A DNA stretch of 64,000 nucleotides from Sporosarcina sp. ZBG7A (GTDB taxonomy: Bacteria > Bacillota > Bacilli > Bacillales_A > Planococcaceae): the NCBI RefSeq assembly GCF_000813425.1, contig NZ_JWIB01000013.1:124001-188000 (forward strand), in the 5' to 3' direction. Positions 36,423-45,131 of the stretch are shown one piece after another. Position 1 is the first letter of the stretch; each line of letters starts with the position of its first letter. The position numbers and the translations under genes were made by a program. The notes below the pieces were generated by a model that was not told where the DNA came from, searched no databases, and was given only the letters and a program-made list of their open reading frames with translations.

Positions 36423-37184
36423 ATGATGTCCATCGACTCCTTTTCGTTATATGTATTATTATGTATACTCGCCCCTCTAGCAGGGGCTTTTACACTTGCA
36501 TTCATCATGATCTTCGAAAGTCGCTTTGACTTCCTTCAGAACGTTGCGAGTAAATCCAAACTGGAAAAGGAATTGCAATATGCCCAATACTATCAGCTCA
36601 ATCAGCGCATTAAACCCCATTTCTTCTTCAACACGCTGAATACCATGCTAAGCTTGGCACGATTAGATCGAAAACAAGAACTGATTACTAGCTTGGAAGT
36701 GATGTCGAAATTCATGAGATATAATTATCAAACGAACGAAATGCTCGTCCCGCTCATGGACGAATTGGCATACACCAATAGTTATCTCGATATTCAGCGA
36801 TTGCGTTTTGGAAAACGAGTACAAACTCATCAAACAATTGAAGAGGAAGCAAAGCTAGCGTACATTCCTCCATTCGTTCTCCAAACAATGGTTGAAAATA
36901 CGTTCAAGCACGCTTTCGAAAAATTTCCGGGTCCAGCAACCCTTAAAATCATCATTTTTCTTCAAGACAATTTGATCCACATAGAAGTGTGGAATACGCA
37001 TCTCCAGCATTCCTCAAAGAAAAAGGAAGACTTTACCCGAGAAGATGGACTAGGAGTCGCCAACATACGAGAAAGGCTTACTCTATTGTTTCCTGATGAA
37101 TCCACCTCATTTACAATGTCGTATATCGGCGAGGAAGCATGTGCAAAAATAATAATCCCATTTCGAGAAAAACCTATAGTCTAG
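36423..37184 (+). CDS. LytS/YesM-type sensor histidine kinase without a sensor domain
   Basis: A 253-aa kinase (257 bp shorter than a typical family gene would suggest is missing at the front). One hydrophobic segment (about 6-28) is followed by a coiled coil and the His_kinase block QLNQRIKPHFFFNTLN (the phospho-acceptor His is in KPHF), then the HATPase_c domain with VENTFKHAF, EDGLGVANIRERL and a final Gly-poor loop. YesM and LytS relatives carry a large periplasmic or multi-helix sensor in front of this block; none is present. The ATG at 36423 is 8 nt from GGAGG; the ATG at 36417 is too close. It overlaps no gene but is 14 nt from the response regulator. Confidence 0.85.
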   Translation: MMSIDSFSLYVLLCILAPLAGAFTLAFIMIFESRFDFLQNVASKSKLEKELQYAQYYQLNQRIKPHFFFNTLNTMLSLARLDRKQELITSLEVMSKFMRYNYQTNEMLVPLMDELAYTNSYLDIQRLRFGKRVQTHQTIEEEAKLAYIPPFVLQTMVENTFKHAFEKFPGPATLKIIIFLQDNLIHIEVWNTHLQHSSKKKEDFTREDGLGVANIRERLTLLFPDESTSFTMSYIGEEACAKIIIPFREKPIV

Positions 37185-37198
37185 AAAGGAGTGAGCTA

Positions 37199-37909
37199 AT
37201 GTACATTTTACTAGTCGACGACGAACCACTAGAGCTCGAGCAACTCGAGTATTTAATGAAACCTCACTTCCCTTATTGGACATTCTTAAAAGCAACTGAT
37301 GCTGCAACAGCACTAATACTAGCGAAAACTCAAAAAATCTCCGTAGCATTTTTAGATATTCAAATGCCCGGAAAAGACGGTTTAACTCTCGGTATGGAAC
37401 TGAAACAATTGTACGACTTGGACATTATCATGGTCACTGCTTTTCAATCGTTCGACTATGCACAACAATCGATTCGAATTGGTGTAAACGACTACATTAC
37501 AAAGCCTGTCATTGAATCGGAACTTATCCAAACACTGCAAAAGTACGAAAAATGGAATGCAAAGTCAGACTCCATCCAAAAAGCATTACACGTTATCCAC
37601 GAATGCTATGCTGAAAAGCTTCCTTTATCAGCAGTAGCAGCAAAGATCCATCTTAGCCCTACGTACTTGAGCCGAAAGTTTCTCGAGGAAATGGACGTTG
37701 GCTTCGCAGATTATCTGAATTCCTATCGGCTAGAAATGGCAAAACGGATGTTAATCAACGACACAGAAGCCAGCATTTCCACGGTTGCCGACAATACGGG
37801 TTTCAATAGCCAACATTACTTCAGCTCATTGTTTCGAAAAAACTTCGGCATGACGCCGACTGCCTATAGACTACAAATTATGAATGACTCAGAGGCTAGT
37901 CCTGTATGA
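37199..37909 (+). CDS. Response regulator, receiver plus AraC-type helix-turn-helix
   Basis: A 236-aa regulator. The receiver domain (about 1-118) has the acidic pair DDE, phospho-acceptor Asp in FLDIQMPGKDG (about 54), VTAF and ITKPV. A short linker leads to an AraC-type DNA-binding domain (about 140-232, LPLSAVAAKIHLSPTYLSRKFLEEM ... VADNTGFNSQHYFSSLFRKNFGMTPTAYR). It should pair with the adjacent kinase and control the divergent locus. AAGGAGTGA lies just before the ATG. It overlaps the next permease gene by 4 nt (ATGA). Confidence 0.92.
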   Translation: MYILLVDDEPLELEQLEYLMKPHFPYWTFLKATDAATALILAKTQKISVAFLDIQMPGKDGLTLGMELKQLYDLDIIMVTAFQSFDYAQQSIRIGVNDYITKPVIESELIQTLQKYEKWNAKSDSIQKALHVIHECYAEKLPLSAVAAKIHLSPTYLSRKFLEEMDVGFADYLNSYRLEMAKRMLINDTEASISTVADNTGFNSQHYFSSLFRKNFGMTPTAYRLQIMNDSEASPV

Positions 37910-39207
37910 AAAACTATAATTACTATATGACAGGTGCGATCACTCTTGGCATTTCAACTGCAATTATCTCTTTACTCGCCCGTTGGATTACCGCAAATAC
38001 AATTTTGTCTTCTCCTGAAGCACTCATTAAATACGGTTTAGTCGGGAGTATTGGGTATTCATTCATGGGGGCTGTTGCTCTCCTTTTATTCGGAATGATC
38101 TCGCTTCGAATTCGTACGTCCTATCCTAATTTACGAACTATCGGAGATTTGTTTCAAGTCCGGCTCCATAAGGACGGCTACTACATTTTGTCTGCTATCG
38201 TTCTATTTCTCGGATTAGACTCGCTCTTCATGCAGGCGATTGGGGCTTCCGTACTTTTCGAATTATTGCTTGGGGTTCCCGTCTGGATCTCCTTACTCTT
38301 CTTTTTCTTATATACCTTTCTTTTCGCAGGAATAGGCGGCATGAAATGGATTCACAGACTTGAAGGTCCAGCACTTATCTTTATCTTTAGTGCAATTATT
38401 TTTATCCCGATGTTTTTCTTTATAGGTGAAGGTGCGACTAATATCTATCAAGGTATACGGCTTCTGCATCCTTACCTCCTGTTCACAAACAATCAGGAAG
38501 CCTTTTACTTCGCAGCAACCGCTATGCTCATCGGTTTCGGCCAAATGATATCTGACCGCGCAACTTGGCAACGCCTCTATCTGATCGACATAAAAAAAGT
38601 TCGAATGAGCTTTTATTTAACAGCACTAATCTGGTGTACAATTCCACTAGCTCTTGGTGGAATGCTGATGATTGTCATCTACGACCAATCCTTTGCAGAA
38701 ACGTACTCGCTATTATTCGAGCTCGTTAAGAAGATTAAACCATTATTCCTATCGGCCATCTTTTTCCTTTTCTGCTTCAGCACCATCTCAAGCACGATGA
38801 ACGCCGAACTTCACGCAACAACGGTTCACTTCGTGCGCAATATCCAACATAAGATTCGACCTGACATGAGTGATAAACAGTTACATAAAGCTTCCTATCA
38901 ATTCTCTGCACTGATTTTGTTCGTGTTGCTCATACTCGCACACTTCTACAACTTCGATGCCCTACAGTTCCTATTCTTCTTCGGAACCCTGTACGCAGCA
39001 CTCGTTCCAGTCATGCTGATCATCGTACTATCTAAACGAAAAATATCTCGACTGCTCCCTTACGCAGCCCCCATCGCTGCCATTGCCGTTCATATATCAC
39101 CTTTAGTGAGCGGTCCTCTTTTGACGATTTGGTGGAGCTTCCTCATTTCACTCATTATTTCGTTCAGTTCTATGCTTTTCGCTAAACGTGAACTTTTCAG
39201 TGACTAG
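37906..39207 (+). CDS. SSS-like (sodium:solute symporter-type) permease
   Basis: A 433-aa membrane protein with twelve to thirteen hydrophobic helices. Features of the sodium:solute symporter (SLC5-like) fold are seen as LRTIGDLFQVRLHKDGYYILSAI, GGMKWIHRLEGP and ISDRATWQRLYL, the last resembling the DxxQRxL element of SSS transporters. Its start overlaps the response regulator stop by ATGA, so it is made together with the two-component system. It may carry the locus substrate, act as its sensor, or both. The substrate is unknown. A terminator follows. Confidence 0.75.
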   Translation: MKNYNYYMTGAITLGISTAIISLLARWITANTILSSPEALIKYGLVGSIGYSFMGAVALLLFGMISLRIRTSYPNLRTIGDLFQVRLHKDGYYILSAIVLFLGLDSLFMQAIGASVLFELLLGVPVWISLLFFFLYTFLFAGIGGMKWIHRLEGPALIFIFSAIIFIPMFFFIGEGATNIYQGIRLLHPYLLFTNNQEAFYFAATAMLIGFGQMISDRATWQRLYLIDIKKVRMSFYLTALIWCTIPLALGGMLMIVIYDQSFAETYSLLFELVKKIKPLFLSAIFFLFCFSTISSTMNAELHATTVHFVRNIQHKIRPDMSDKQLHKASYQFSALILFVLLILAHFYNFDALQFLFFFGTLYAALVPVMLIIVLSKRKISRLLPYAAPIAAIAVHISPLVSGPLLTIWWSFLISLIISFSSMLFAKRELFSD

Positions 39208-39242
39208 ACGTTTGTCTTGAGCGATGATGATTTGAACTGGTA

Positions 39243-39279
39243 AACCCGACCTGTATAAGTAGAGGTCGGGTGCTTTTTT
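39243..39279 (+). terminator. Terminator of the ABC/two-component operon
   Basis: ACCCGACCT-N10-AGGTCGGGT followed by GCTTTTTTA, 36 nt past the SSS-like gene. Confidence 0.9.
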
Positions 39280-39299
39280 ATGATTAAGGAGATGGATTT

Positions 39300-39452
39300 T
39301 CTCTCTTGGCGCACGAAATTGTGTCTTGTTTCCGATTATTTTTCCCATGTTGCCGATTCTTCGCTTAGTAATGCCGATTCCACTCGTCATATTTCCGATT
39401 CTTCGCCCGAAACTGCCGATAACCGCTGTCATTTTGCCGATTCTCTTTTCAG
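39300..39452 (+). repeat. 21-bp-period array, type A, leader-truncated copy
   Basis: The first half of the leader is lost (it begins around GAAATTGTGTCTTGTT), but six units start at 39333, 39354, 39375, 39396, 39417 and 39438, exactly 21 bp apart. It is followed directly by a complete type B copy. Confidence 0.88.
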
Positions 39453-39474
39453 CAGGCATTATGTCATTAAAATC

Positions 39475-39640
39475 AAGCGCAGCGCTACCAATTAACCCAT
39501 TACATTGGTTGAATTGTGTCTCGTTATCGAGAAACTTTGCTGAGTGTCGGAGAAATCTAGTAATGTGATAGAGAAAACCTTACGAGTGATGGACAAAGCC
39601 CCTTATGTGATGAAGAAATAATCATGAGTGATTAACAACG
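39475..39640 (+). repeat. 21-bp-period array, type B, single copy
   Basis: Full leader at 39475, then GAGAAA-type units beginning 39529, 39550 and 39571, with degenerate units continuing the same step to the terminator. It is very similar to the copy at 26993-27160, including the adjoining terminator sequence. Confidence 0.88.
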
Positions 39641-39641
39641 C

Positions 39642-39678
39642 AAAAAAGACCCATCTCGCCAATGCGAAACAGGTCTCT
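39642..39678 (-). terminator. ehu operon terminator
   Basis: On the minus strand AGACCTGTTTCGC pairs imperfectly with GCGAGATGGGTCT and is followed by TTTTTTG, just after the ehuA stop. Confidence 0.75.
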
Positions 39679-39689
39679 TCTATATAATA

Positions 39690-40466
39690 TTATCGATTCA
39701 CCGTAAAGCGACTTAAGAAATCTTGCAGCCGCTCACTTTTCGGGTTCACTAAAATGTCTTCTGGATGACCCTCTTCCTCAATCACACCGTCGTTCAAAAA
39801 GACGACGCGATCCGCGATATCGAGCGCGAAATCCATTTCGTGCGTAACGAGAATCATCGCCATTTCGCCTTCTTTCGCGAGATCACGGATGACTTCAAGC
39901 ACTTCACCGACAAGCTCAGGGTCAAGAGCCGACGTCACTTCATCAAACAGCATGACTTTCGGTCTCATCATGAGCGCCCGTGCCATGGCAACACGTTGCT
40001 TTTGGCCACCTGAAAGTTGAGCAGGATACAGATCGATTTTATCTCCCAAACCAACCTTCTCCAGCATTTCGACAGCCGTCGCTTTCACTTCTTTCTTACT
40101 TTCATTTTTCACAAGGACTGGTGCTAGCATACAATTCTCCAGTATGGTCATGTGTGGGAACAGGTTGAAATGTTGAAATACCATTCCGATATCTCCACGA
40201 ATAGAATGCAAATGGGGATCATCCGCTCTCACCCATTCACCTTTTTTCTCCATTTGCCAAAGGTTTCTTCCACCTACATCAATCACGCCCATCGTTGGTT
40301 CTTCGAGCGTCATAAGCATTCGGATAATCGTCGTTTTTCCGGAACCACTTGGTCCAATCAACGCCACTTTTTCCGCAGGCTGAATGTCCAAATCTATTCC
40401 TTTTAGCACTTCGATATCCCCAAATGATTTATGGACATCTGTATATTTCACTATTGGTTCATCCAT
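39690..40466 (-). CDS. ehuA: Ectoine/hydroxyectoine ABC transporter, ATP-binding protein
   Basis: A 258-aa polar-amino-acid-type ATPase. Walker A is GPSGSGKTT, the Q-loop is [25 protein letters not shown], the signature is LSGGQKQRV and Walker B is [13 protein letters not shown]. The segment [23 protein letters not shown] between Walker A and the Q-loop is longer than in GlnQ and is typical of EhuA. It energises import of the compatible solutes ectoine and hydroxyectoine as osmoprotectants or nutrients. It is the last gene of ehuB-C-D-A, 41 nt after ehuD. Confidence 0.9.
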   Translation of the reverse strand: MDEPIVKYTDVHKSFGDIEVLKGIDLDIQPAEKVALIGPSGSGKTTIIRMLMTLEEPTMGVIDVGGRNLWQMEKKGEWVRADDPHLHSIRGDIGMVFQHFNLFPHMTILENCMLAPVLVKNESKKEVKATAVEMLEKVGLGDKIDLYPAQLSGGQKQRVAMARALMMRPKVMLFDEVTSALDPELVGEVLEVIRDLAKEGEMAMILVTHEMDFALDIADRVVFLNDGVIEEEGHPEDILVNPKSERLQDFLSRFTVNR

Positions 40467-40507
40467 TCGAAATCTCCTTTTTCAACAACATATTGGCTCT
40501 CAATCGC

Positions 40508-41194
40508 TTAAGAAGTCACTGCCTTTTTATCAAACTTACGGTTATATTTCTTCTCTAATTTGCTGATCAATATCGCTGATGGATAGCTCAACAACAGGAA
40601 GAACAACGCTACAACCGTTAGTGGCTCCACGAACTTGTAGTATTGTGAGCCATAGTCATTCGCAATATGAAGCATCGCTACAACACCGATCGTTGACGCT
40701 AGTGGAACTTCTTTAAACATGATAATTAAATAATTCCCAAGCATCGGAATCGTTGGGGGAATTGCTTGAGGAAGAATAATTTTCGTCCACTTTTGTCTTG
40801 TGGATAAATTCAGCGCAGTCGAAGCTTCCCATTGCCCTTTATCCACAGATTCAATTCCGGATCGGTACACTTCAGACATGTACGTGCTGAAATGAATTCC
40901 GAGACCTAAAATCGCTGCAACGAACGGATTAAGCGAAACGCCGACTACCGGAATTACTGGCCAGGCGTAAAATATGAAAAACAATTGAACAAGCGGCGGC
41001 GTCGAGCGAATGAACTCCGCAATCCATCCAAAAATACTTCGCACAATTTTCGATGGAATACGGCTCATGAACACCCAAAAGAATCCACATACCGCTGCAA
41101 ACAAATAACACGCTAACGTTAAGCCCACTGTAATCCAAAGCCCTTTTGCAATAAGCGGAATGGTCTCAAAAAATACGGTCCAACTCCAATTCAT
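40508..41194 (-). CDS. ehuD: Ectoine/hydroxyectoine ABC transporter, permease EhuD
   Basis: A 228-aa amino-acid-type permease with five helices. The HEQ-permease signature is present: FIRSTPPLVQLFFIFYAWP and EASTALNLSTRQKWTKIILPQAIPPTIPMLGNYLI, the latter being the coupling loop for EhuA. It overlaps ehuC by ATGA and carries an AAGGGGTGG ribosome site inside ehuC. EhuC and EhuD form the heterodimeric channel. Confidence 0.87.
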   Translation of the reverse strand: MNWSWTVFFETIPLIAKGLWITVGLTLACYLFAAVCGFFWVFMSRIPSKIVRSIFGWIAEFIRSTPPLVQLFFIFYAWPVIPVVGVSLNPFVAAILGLGIHFSTYMSEVYRSGIESVDKGQWEASTALNLSTRQKWTKIILPQAIPPTIPMLGNYLIIMFKEVPLASTIGVVAMLHIANDYGSQYYKFVEPLTVVALFFLLLSYPSAILISKLEKKYNRKFDKKAVTS

Positions 41195-41853
41195 CCGAGA
41201 GCCACCCCTTTCTTCGACATACTCTCCATTTTTTTAGTGAATGCAATGAGAGGCAACGCAATCACGAAGTACATCACGAGGAGAAGCAAATAGACTGTTG
41301 GGGAATCCGATAAATGTGTGCTTCGGTAAATATTTCCGTAGTACAGCAAATCCGTTAATCCAATCAAAGAAACGAGTGAGGTCGCCTTTAATATTTGGAT
41401 TAAGTAGTTGCCATATTCCGGGAGCATCATCCGAATTGCTTGAGGGATAATAATGTGACGCATGCGTTGGAACTTCGATAAGTTCAGTGCAATCGAAGCT
41501 TCCGTCTGACCCGCAGGAACTGCTTGAATCGACCCTCTGACAATTTCAGACATATATGCTCCGTAGTTTAATGAAATCGCGAGCACCGCGACCCAAATGT
41601 CACTTCCCAGATGGATATTAAATAGACCCGGAAGTGCATAGGAGAACCAAAACAATTGGACTATCAAAGACGTTCCTCTAAAAATTTCAACATAGAAACC
41701 GGTCACCCCTGTAACTAACCGATTCGTTGACACGCGCGACAGCCCTGCAACAAGCGCAATGATCGTACTACAGATAATCGAGAGTACGAGCACCAGCAGT
41801 GTCACTTTTAAGCCCTGCACGAGGGTAGAAAATATATCGGGTAAAGAACCCAC
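41191..41853 (-). CDS. ehuC: Ectoine/hydroxyectoine ABC transporter, permease EhuC
   Basis: A 220-aa amino-acid-type permease with five helices. It has the FRGTSLIVQLFWFSYALPG and EASIALNLSKFQRMRHIIIPQAIRMMLPEYGNYLIQ motifs. The first in-frame GTG (41862) lies almost on the ribosome site; the GTG at 41853 is 8 nt from GGAG and is the better start. It is separated from ehuB by about 100 nt containing a strong hairpin. Confidence 0.87.
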   Translation of the reverse strand: MGSLPDIFSTLVQGLKVTLLVLVLSIICSTIIALVAGLSRVSTNRLVTGVTGFYVEIFRGTSLIVQLFWFSYALPGLFNIHLGSDIWVAVLAISLNYGAYMSEIVRGSIQAVPAGQTEASIALNLSKFQRMRHIIIPQAIRMMLPEYGNYLIQILKATSLVSLIGLTDLLYYGNIYRSTHLSDSPTVYLLLLVMYFVIALPLIAFTKKMESMSKKGVALG

Positions 41854-41911
41854 AAACACCACTCCATTGTGTACGATTTAATAATCTTTACTAGTTTACA
41901 AGTTGAAGAAC

Positions 41912-41950
41912 CAAGAAAAGGGTCATGCCGAACACGGCGTGACCCGATCG
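41912..41950 (-). terminator. Hairpin between ehuB and ehuC, leaky terminator or mRNA stabiliser
   Basis: On the minus strand GGGTCACGCCG-N4-CGGCATGACCC followed by TTTTC. It directly follows the ehuB stop while the rest of the operon continues in the same direction. Confidence 0.75.
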
Positions 41951-41955
41951 TTTTC

Positions 41956-42822
41956 TTAGTAATTCTCACCGCTACAAACACTTTCAGTCGTAATGTCGTT
42001 ATCGACCGTGTTCATTTCTTCAGTAAAGCCAAACGGTTCGATCAATGCTGCAATTTCGCCGTTCTCCTTCATCTTTTTAAGTTCCGCATTGTATGCTTCA
42101 CGTAGCTCATCGTCTTCGTTCAAGAACGCTGCAGCTCCATAACTAGGAACACCTTCGATTTCCGGCTGTTCGAATTCATTTACAAACTCAAGCTTGTCGA
42201 TGTTAGCAGATTCAAGTGCCATTTTAATCGTCATTTCTGTTCCAGTTGTCACAGCCGCACGACCTGATTCAACAGCTGAAAATGATGCTGGAATGTCCGG
42301 AACCATCATGATTTGGCTTTCAGCGACGCCTTCCTTAATCATGAATTCCTTCTCTGTCGCACCACTCATCACTGCAACTTTTACATCAGGGTTCGCAGCA
42401 ATATCTTTATAACTTTTCAAGTTCATCGGATTTCCCGTTTCAACGATCAATCCTTCACCATATTTAATTTCCGGTTCACCAAACGCTACGTTTTTACAAC
42501 GGTCCGGAGTAATCGCCATTCCCGCTGTAATGACGTCAAACTTACCTGCGCCCAATCCTGGAATCAAGTTCCCGAACTCCGACAACTTCCCGTCGACTTC
42601 GTCTATCCCCAGGTTTTCAAAGACCGCTTTGGCAATAGCAACCGCAGCTCCTTGCAATTCTCCATCTTCTTCATATGCATACGGTTTCTCATTGGCAAAG
42701 CCGACTTTGACAACGCCTTTCTCCTTCAAATCTTCTAACTTACTTCCACTTTCTTCTTTCCCACATGCTGCTAAAACGACTAGCATCATGATTGCCAAAA
42801 ACCCAACCAACGATTTCTTCAT
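41956..42822 (-). CDS. ehuB: Ectoine/hydroxyectoine ABC transporter, substrate-binding lipoprotein
   Basis: A 288-aa extracytoplasmic binding lipoprotein. Lipobox VLAAC (Cys about 20). EhuB-type features follow: VGFANEKPYAYEEDGELQGAAVAIAKAVF, EFGNLIPGLGAGKFDVITAGMAITPDRC and the late IEPFGFTEEM. The Phe/aromatic residues in FANEKPY and the GAGKFDVI strand match the ectoine pocket region. AAGGAGGAG lies 5 nt before the ATG at 42822; a longer frame to 42846 is less likely. It is the first gene of the operon. Confidence 0.9.
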   Translation of the reverse strand: MKKSLVGFLAIMMLVVLAACGKEESGSKLEDLKEKGVVKVGFANEKPYAYEEDGELQGAAVAIAKAVFENLGIDEVDGKLSEFGNLIPGLGAGKFDVITAGMAITPDRCKNVAFGEPEIKYGEGLIVETGNPMNLKSYKDIAANPDVKVAVMSGATEKEFMIKEGVAESQIMMVPDIPASFSAVESGRAAVTTGTEMTIKMALESANIDKLEFVNEFEQPEIEGVPSYGAAAFLNEDDELREAYNAELKKMKENGEIAALIEPFGFTEEMNTVDNDITTESVCSGENY

Positions 42823-43187
42823 TATTCTCCTCCTTGATATTTTCATAAAACAAATTACCAGTACATCATTAACCGTATCACACCTAAATTTTCATTACAA
42901 ACCGATTTCTGTGTTTTCCACCAATGGATATAAAAGGGAATATTCGTTTAACCTAGTGATGATAACGGTTACAAGAGATCTAAATTACTGAAAAAATAGT
43001 TTAAAAAGTTTTTTCAATAGGCTAAAAGTATTTCATTTTGAACGAAATGTGAATTTGACTTATTTTTAATTTACCAGAGAAAATAACAACTTTTATTCGT
43101 TTTTTAATCATAAAACGAAAGGCCATTTTTAATACTCCAATCCCCAAAGCCCATATACATACGATAGTCTGCATAGCCTATCCTTGA
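42823..43187. other. AT-rich upstream region of ehuB
   Basis: A 365-bp stretch with no gene. It has several short A/T inverted repeats, among them TTCGTTTT-N8-AAAACGAA at 43096-43119, and TTGTAA-like boxes on the minus strand near 42900 and 42970. The ehuB promoter is probably here but I cannot place it with confidence. Confidence 0.4.
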
Positions 43188-43530
43188 AAAAGCAAAGAGC
43201 CACCAATTAATCCCTTATAACCAATTGAATTGTTTCTCGTTATCGAGAAACTTCACTATGTGTCGGAGAAACCTGGAGTTGTGATGGAGAAACACTCCCG
43301 CCTGATGGAGAAATCACTTACCACTTCGGACATTCAACGTCATGTGTAGGAGAACACGAAATTGACTATGCGTAGTTGAATTGCCCATCCTTGAACAATC
43401 AAAGCGCTATCAATTAATCCCTTATAACCAATTGAATTGTTTCTCGTTATCGAGAAACTTCACTATGTGTCGGAGAAACCTAGAGTTGTGATGGAGAAAA
43501 CCTTATAAGTGATCAAAACGTCATCCGCAC
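43188..43530 (+). repeat. 21-bp-period array, type B, two tandem copies
   Basis: Leaders begin near 43188 and 43399. Units start at 43245, 43266, 43287 and 43308, with 43329 degenerate and 43350, in copy one. In copy two they start at 43452, 43473 and 43494. All are 21 bp apart. The array lies between ehuB and the terminator of the DUF3100 pair. Confidence 0.88.
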
Positions 43531-43531
43531 G

Positions 43532-43569
43532 CAAAAAAAAGACCCAGCCGCTCAAATGCGACTGGGTCA
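43532..43569 (-). terminator. Terminator of the DUF3100 pair
   Basis: On the minus strand GACCCAGTCGC pairs with GCGGCTGGGTC and is followed by a run of T. Confidence 0.85.
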
Positions 43570-43583
43570 TCTCTATCCTCCAT

Positions 43584-44039
43584 TTAAATAATGCCTTGGA
43601 ATCGTAATATAATCTCCGCAATGACTGCCGAACCGAGGAACGTTCCGATCATGACCAAGCTTGCGACGATCAGCGTACGCCAGCCGAGCTTGACGAAATC
43701 AGACCATGAACGTCCGATGGCAATCCCAGCATACGCTAGAATTGGTGTCGTCAACGCCAACAACTGAACTTGGGTTGTCCATTCTACAACTTTATCAGAA
43801 CCTGGGAACCATGGCATCGACACGACCACTCCAATGATGGAAATGTAGGCGATACTCGGGAAATTCAAAGGGATAATCTCTTTTAAGATGAACCCTGCCA
43901 AGCAGATACCAATTAGAATTGCCATACCCGGAAGTGCAGAAAGTGGGAAGATATCGTAACCGATCCAGTTTCCGATTAATCCACTGACGCCTACTATAAC
44001 TAATAACAATACCCATTCTTGAATATTTTTCAGCATCAA
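43584..44039 (-). CDS. Small membrane protein paired with DUF3100 protein
   Basis: A 151-aa protein with four or five hydrophobic helices. Conserved-looking polar segments are GRSWSDFVKLGWRT and PWFPGSDKVVEWTTQ. I do not recognise the family beyond its regular pairing with DUF3100 membrane proteins. It overlaps the upstream gene by 4 nt (ATGA), so the two are very likely subunits of one membrane complex. The helix pattern (EIIPLNFPSIAYISIIG, then LALTTPILAYAGIAIG) suggests a transporter half rather than an enzyme. Confidence 0.65.
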   Translation of the reverse strand: MMLKNIQEWVLLLVIVGVSGLIGNWIGYDIFPLSALPGMAILIGICLAGFILKEIIPLNFPSIAYISIIGVVVSMPWFPGSDKVVEWTTQVQLLALTTPILAYAGIAIGRSWSDFVKLGWRTLIVASLVMIGTFLGSAVIAEIILRFQGII

Positions 44040-44833
44040 TACCCCTCCTTCTTCCGAGTCATCCAGCCATATAATTTTTCAGTGAGTGGCAGTGCGATAA
44101 AGATACTGACCCAAAGACCGCTTGATAAGGAGAGTAAGTTACTCGCTCCTGAAAGCGCAACGATTTGTGTCTCTAGATCCGGAAAAGCTGCGATTAGCGA
44201 CCCACTTGCCGCAGCCATCATACTTCCGCTTCCTACTCCTGAAGCCAAAGCAAACGATAGTGGGCTGAGTGGTGTAATTGTCGCGAGTAGTCCTGACAAC
44301 AAACCTAAGAACACTGCACCGAAAACTGTCCCGAAAATATACATTGCCATGACTCCGCGACCTTCCGGCGAACCCATTCCGTATTTATCCATTATCAAGC
44401 CCACGTTCGGCTCACGTCCAATCGAGTGTGTCATCCCGATTGCTTCGCGTTTCATCCCAAGCCAAATCGCAACAGGCAGTGCAATTAAAATTGTAACAAG
44501 GTGACCGAGTTCTTGAAGCAAAAGTGCAGGTCCTGCTGCAATTACTTCTGGCAACGACGGACCGATAATGACTCCGATTTTCGCTAGTAACAACGAAACT
44601 CCTAGCACAATAATTGGCTCCGCATTGACCGACTGACGTTCTTTCACAGCCGGTGTAAAGTACAAAATAATTCCTATTCCGAGCGCGTACAACATCGGAA
44701 GCAATAACACGACCCCAGGGCCGACTTTAATTCTAAACGTTCCGATCAATTCCGTAACGATTACTATCGCTAAAACAATTGCGTGTAAACGCCAATCTTT
44801 CCATAATCCCATTGCCGCATTCCCATCCTGCAT
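44036..44833 (-). CDS. DUF3100 membrane protein
   Basis: A 265-aa protein with about eight helices. The segments LLLPMLYALGIGIILYF, SLLLAKIGVIIGPSLPEVIAAGPALLLQELGHL and FALASGVGSGSMMAAASGSLIAAFP fit the DUF3100 family, whose role is unknown. The Gly/Ser-rich re-entrant-looking motif SGVGSGSMMAAASGS is reminiscent of carrier proteins, so a transporter is plausible. The ATG at 44833 follows AGGGGG by about 10 nt; a longer frame to 44872 is possible. It is the first gene of a two-gene unit. Confidence 0.75.
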   Translation of the reverse strand: MQDGNAAMGLWKDWRLHAIVLAIVIVTELIGTFRIKVGPGVVLLLPMLYALGIGIILYFTPAVKERQSVNAEPIIVLGVSLLLAKIGVIIGPSLPEVIAAGPALLLQELGHLVTILIALPVAIWLGMKREAIGMTHSIGREPNVGLIMDKYGMGSPEGRGVMAMYIFGTVFGAVFLGLLSGLLATITPLSPLSFALASGVGSGSMMAAASGSLIAAFPDLETQIVALSGASNLLSLSSGLWVSIFIALPLTEKLYGWMTRKKEGY

Positions 44834-45078
44834 GTTAGTTCTTCCCCCTTCACCTATTGGAAGTTGAATCACTACCTCGCTGATTCATTATCCACCTATA
44901 ATTTCAGATTAAACTGATTTCAAAAACGCCATCAATTTACCTCTCATAACGCACTCCATAAATTCTCTGTGAACATCTACAAAAATCTATGTTATGCAGT
45001 ATACAAGATAATTCAGTTAAAGGGAAGAGATATTTTAGCCTAGTAAAGCGTTAACAAAAAATGTTATTCAAAAAGACA

Positions 45079-45113
45079 TAAAAAGCTTATCTACCAACCA
45101 GCAGATAAGCTCC
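45079..45113 (-). terminator. Terminator of the DUF4177 gene
   Basis: On the minus strand AGCTTATCT-N10-AGATAAGCT followed by TTTT, 20 nt past the stop. Confidence 0.85.
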
Positions 45114-45131
45114 TCAAAATTCATATGTCTA

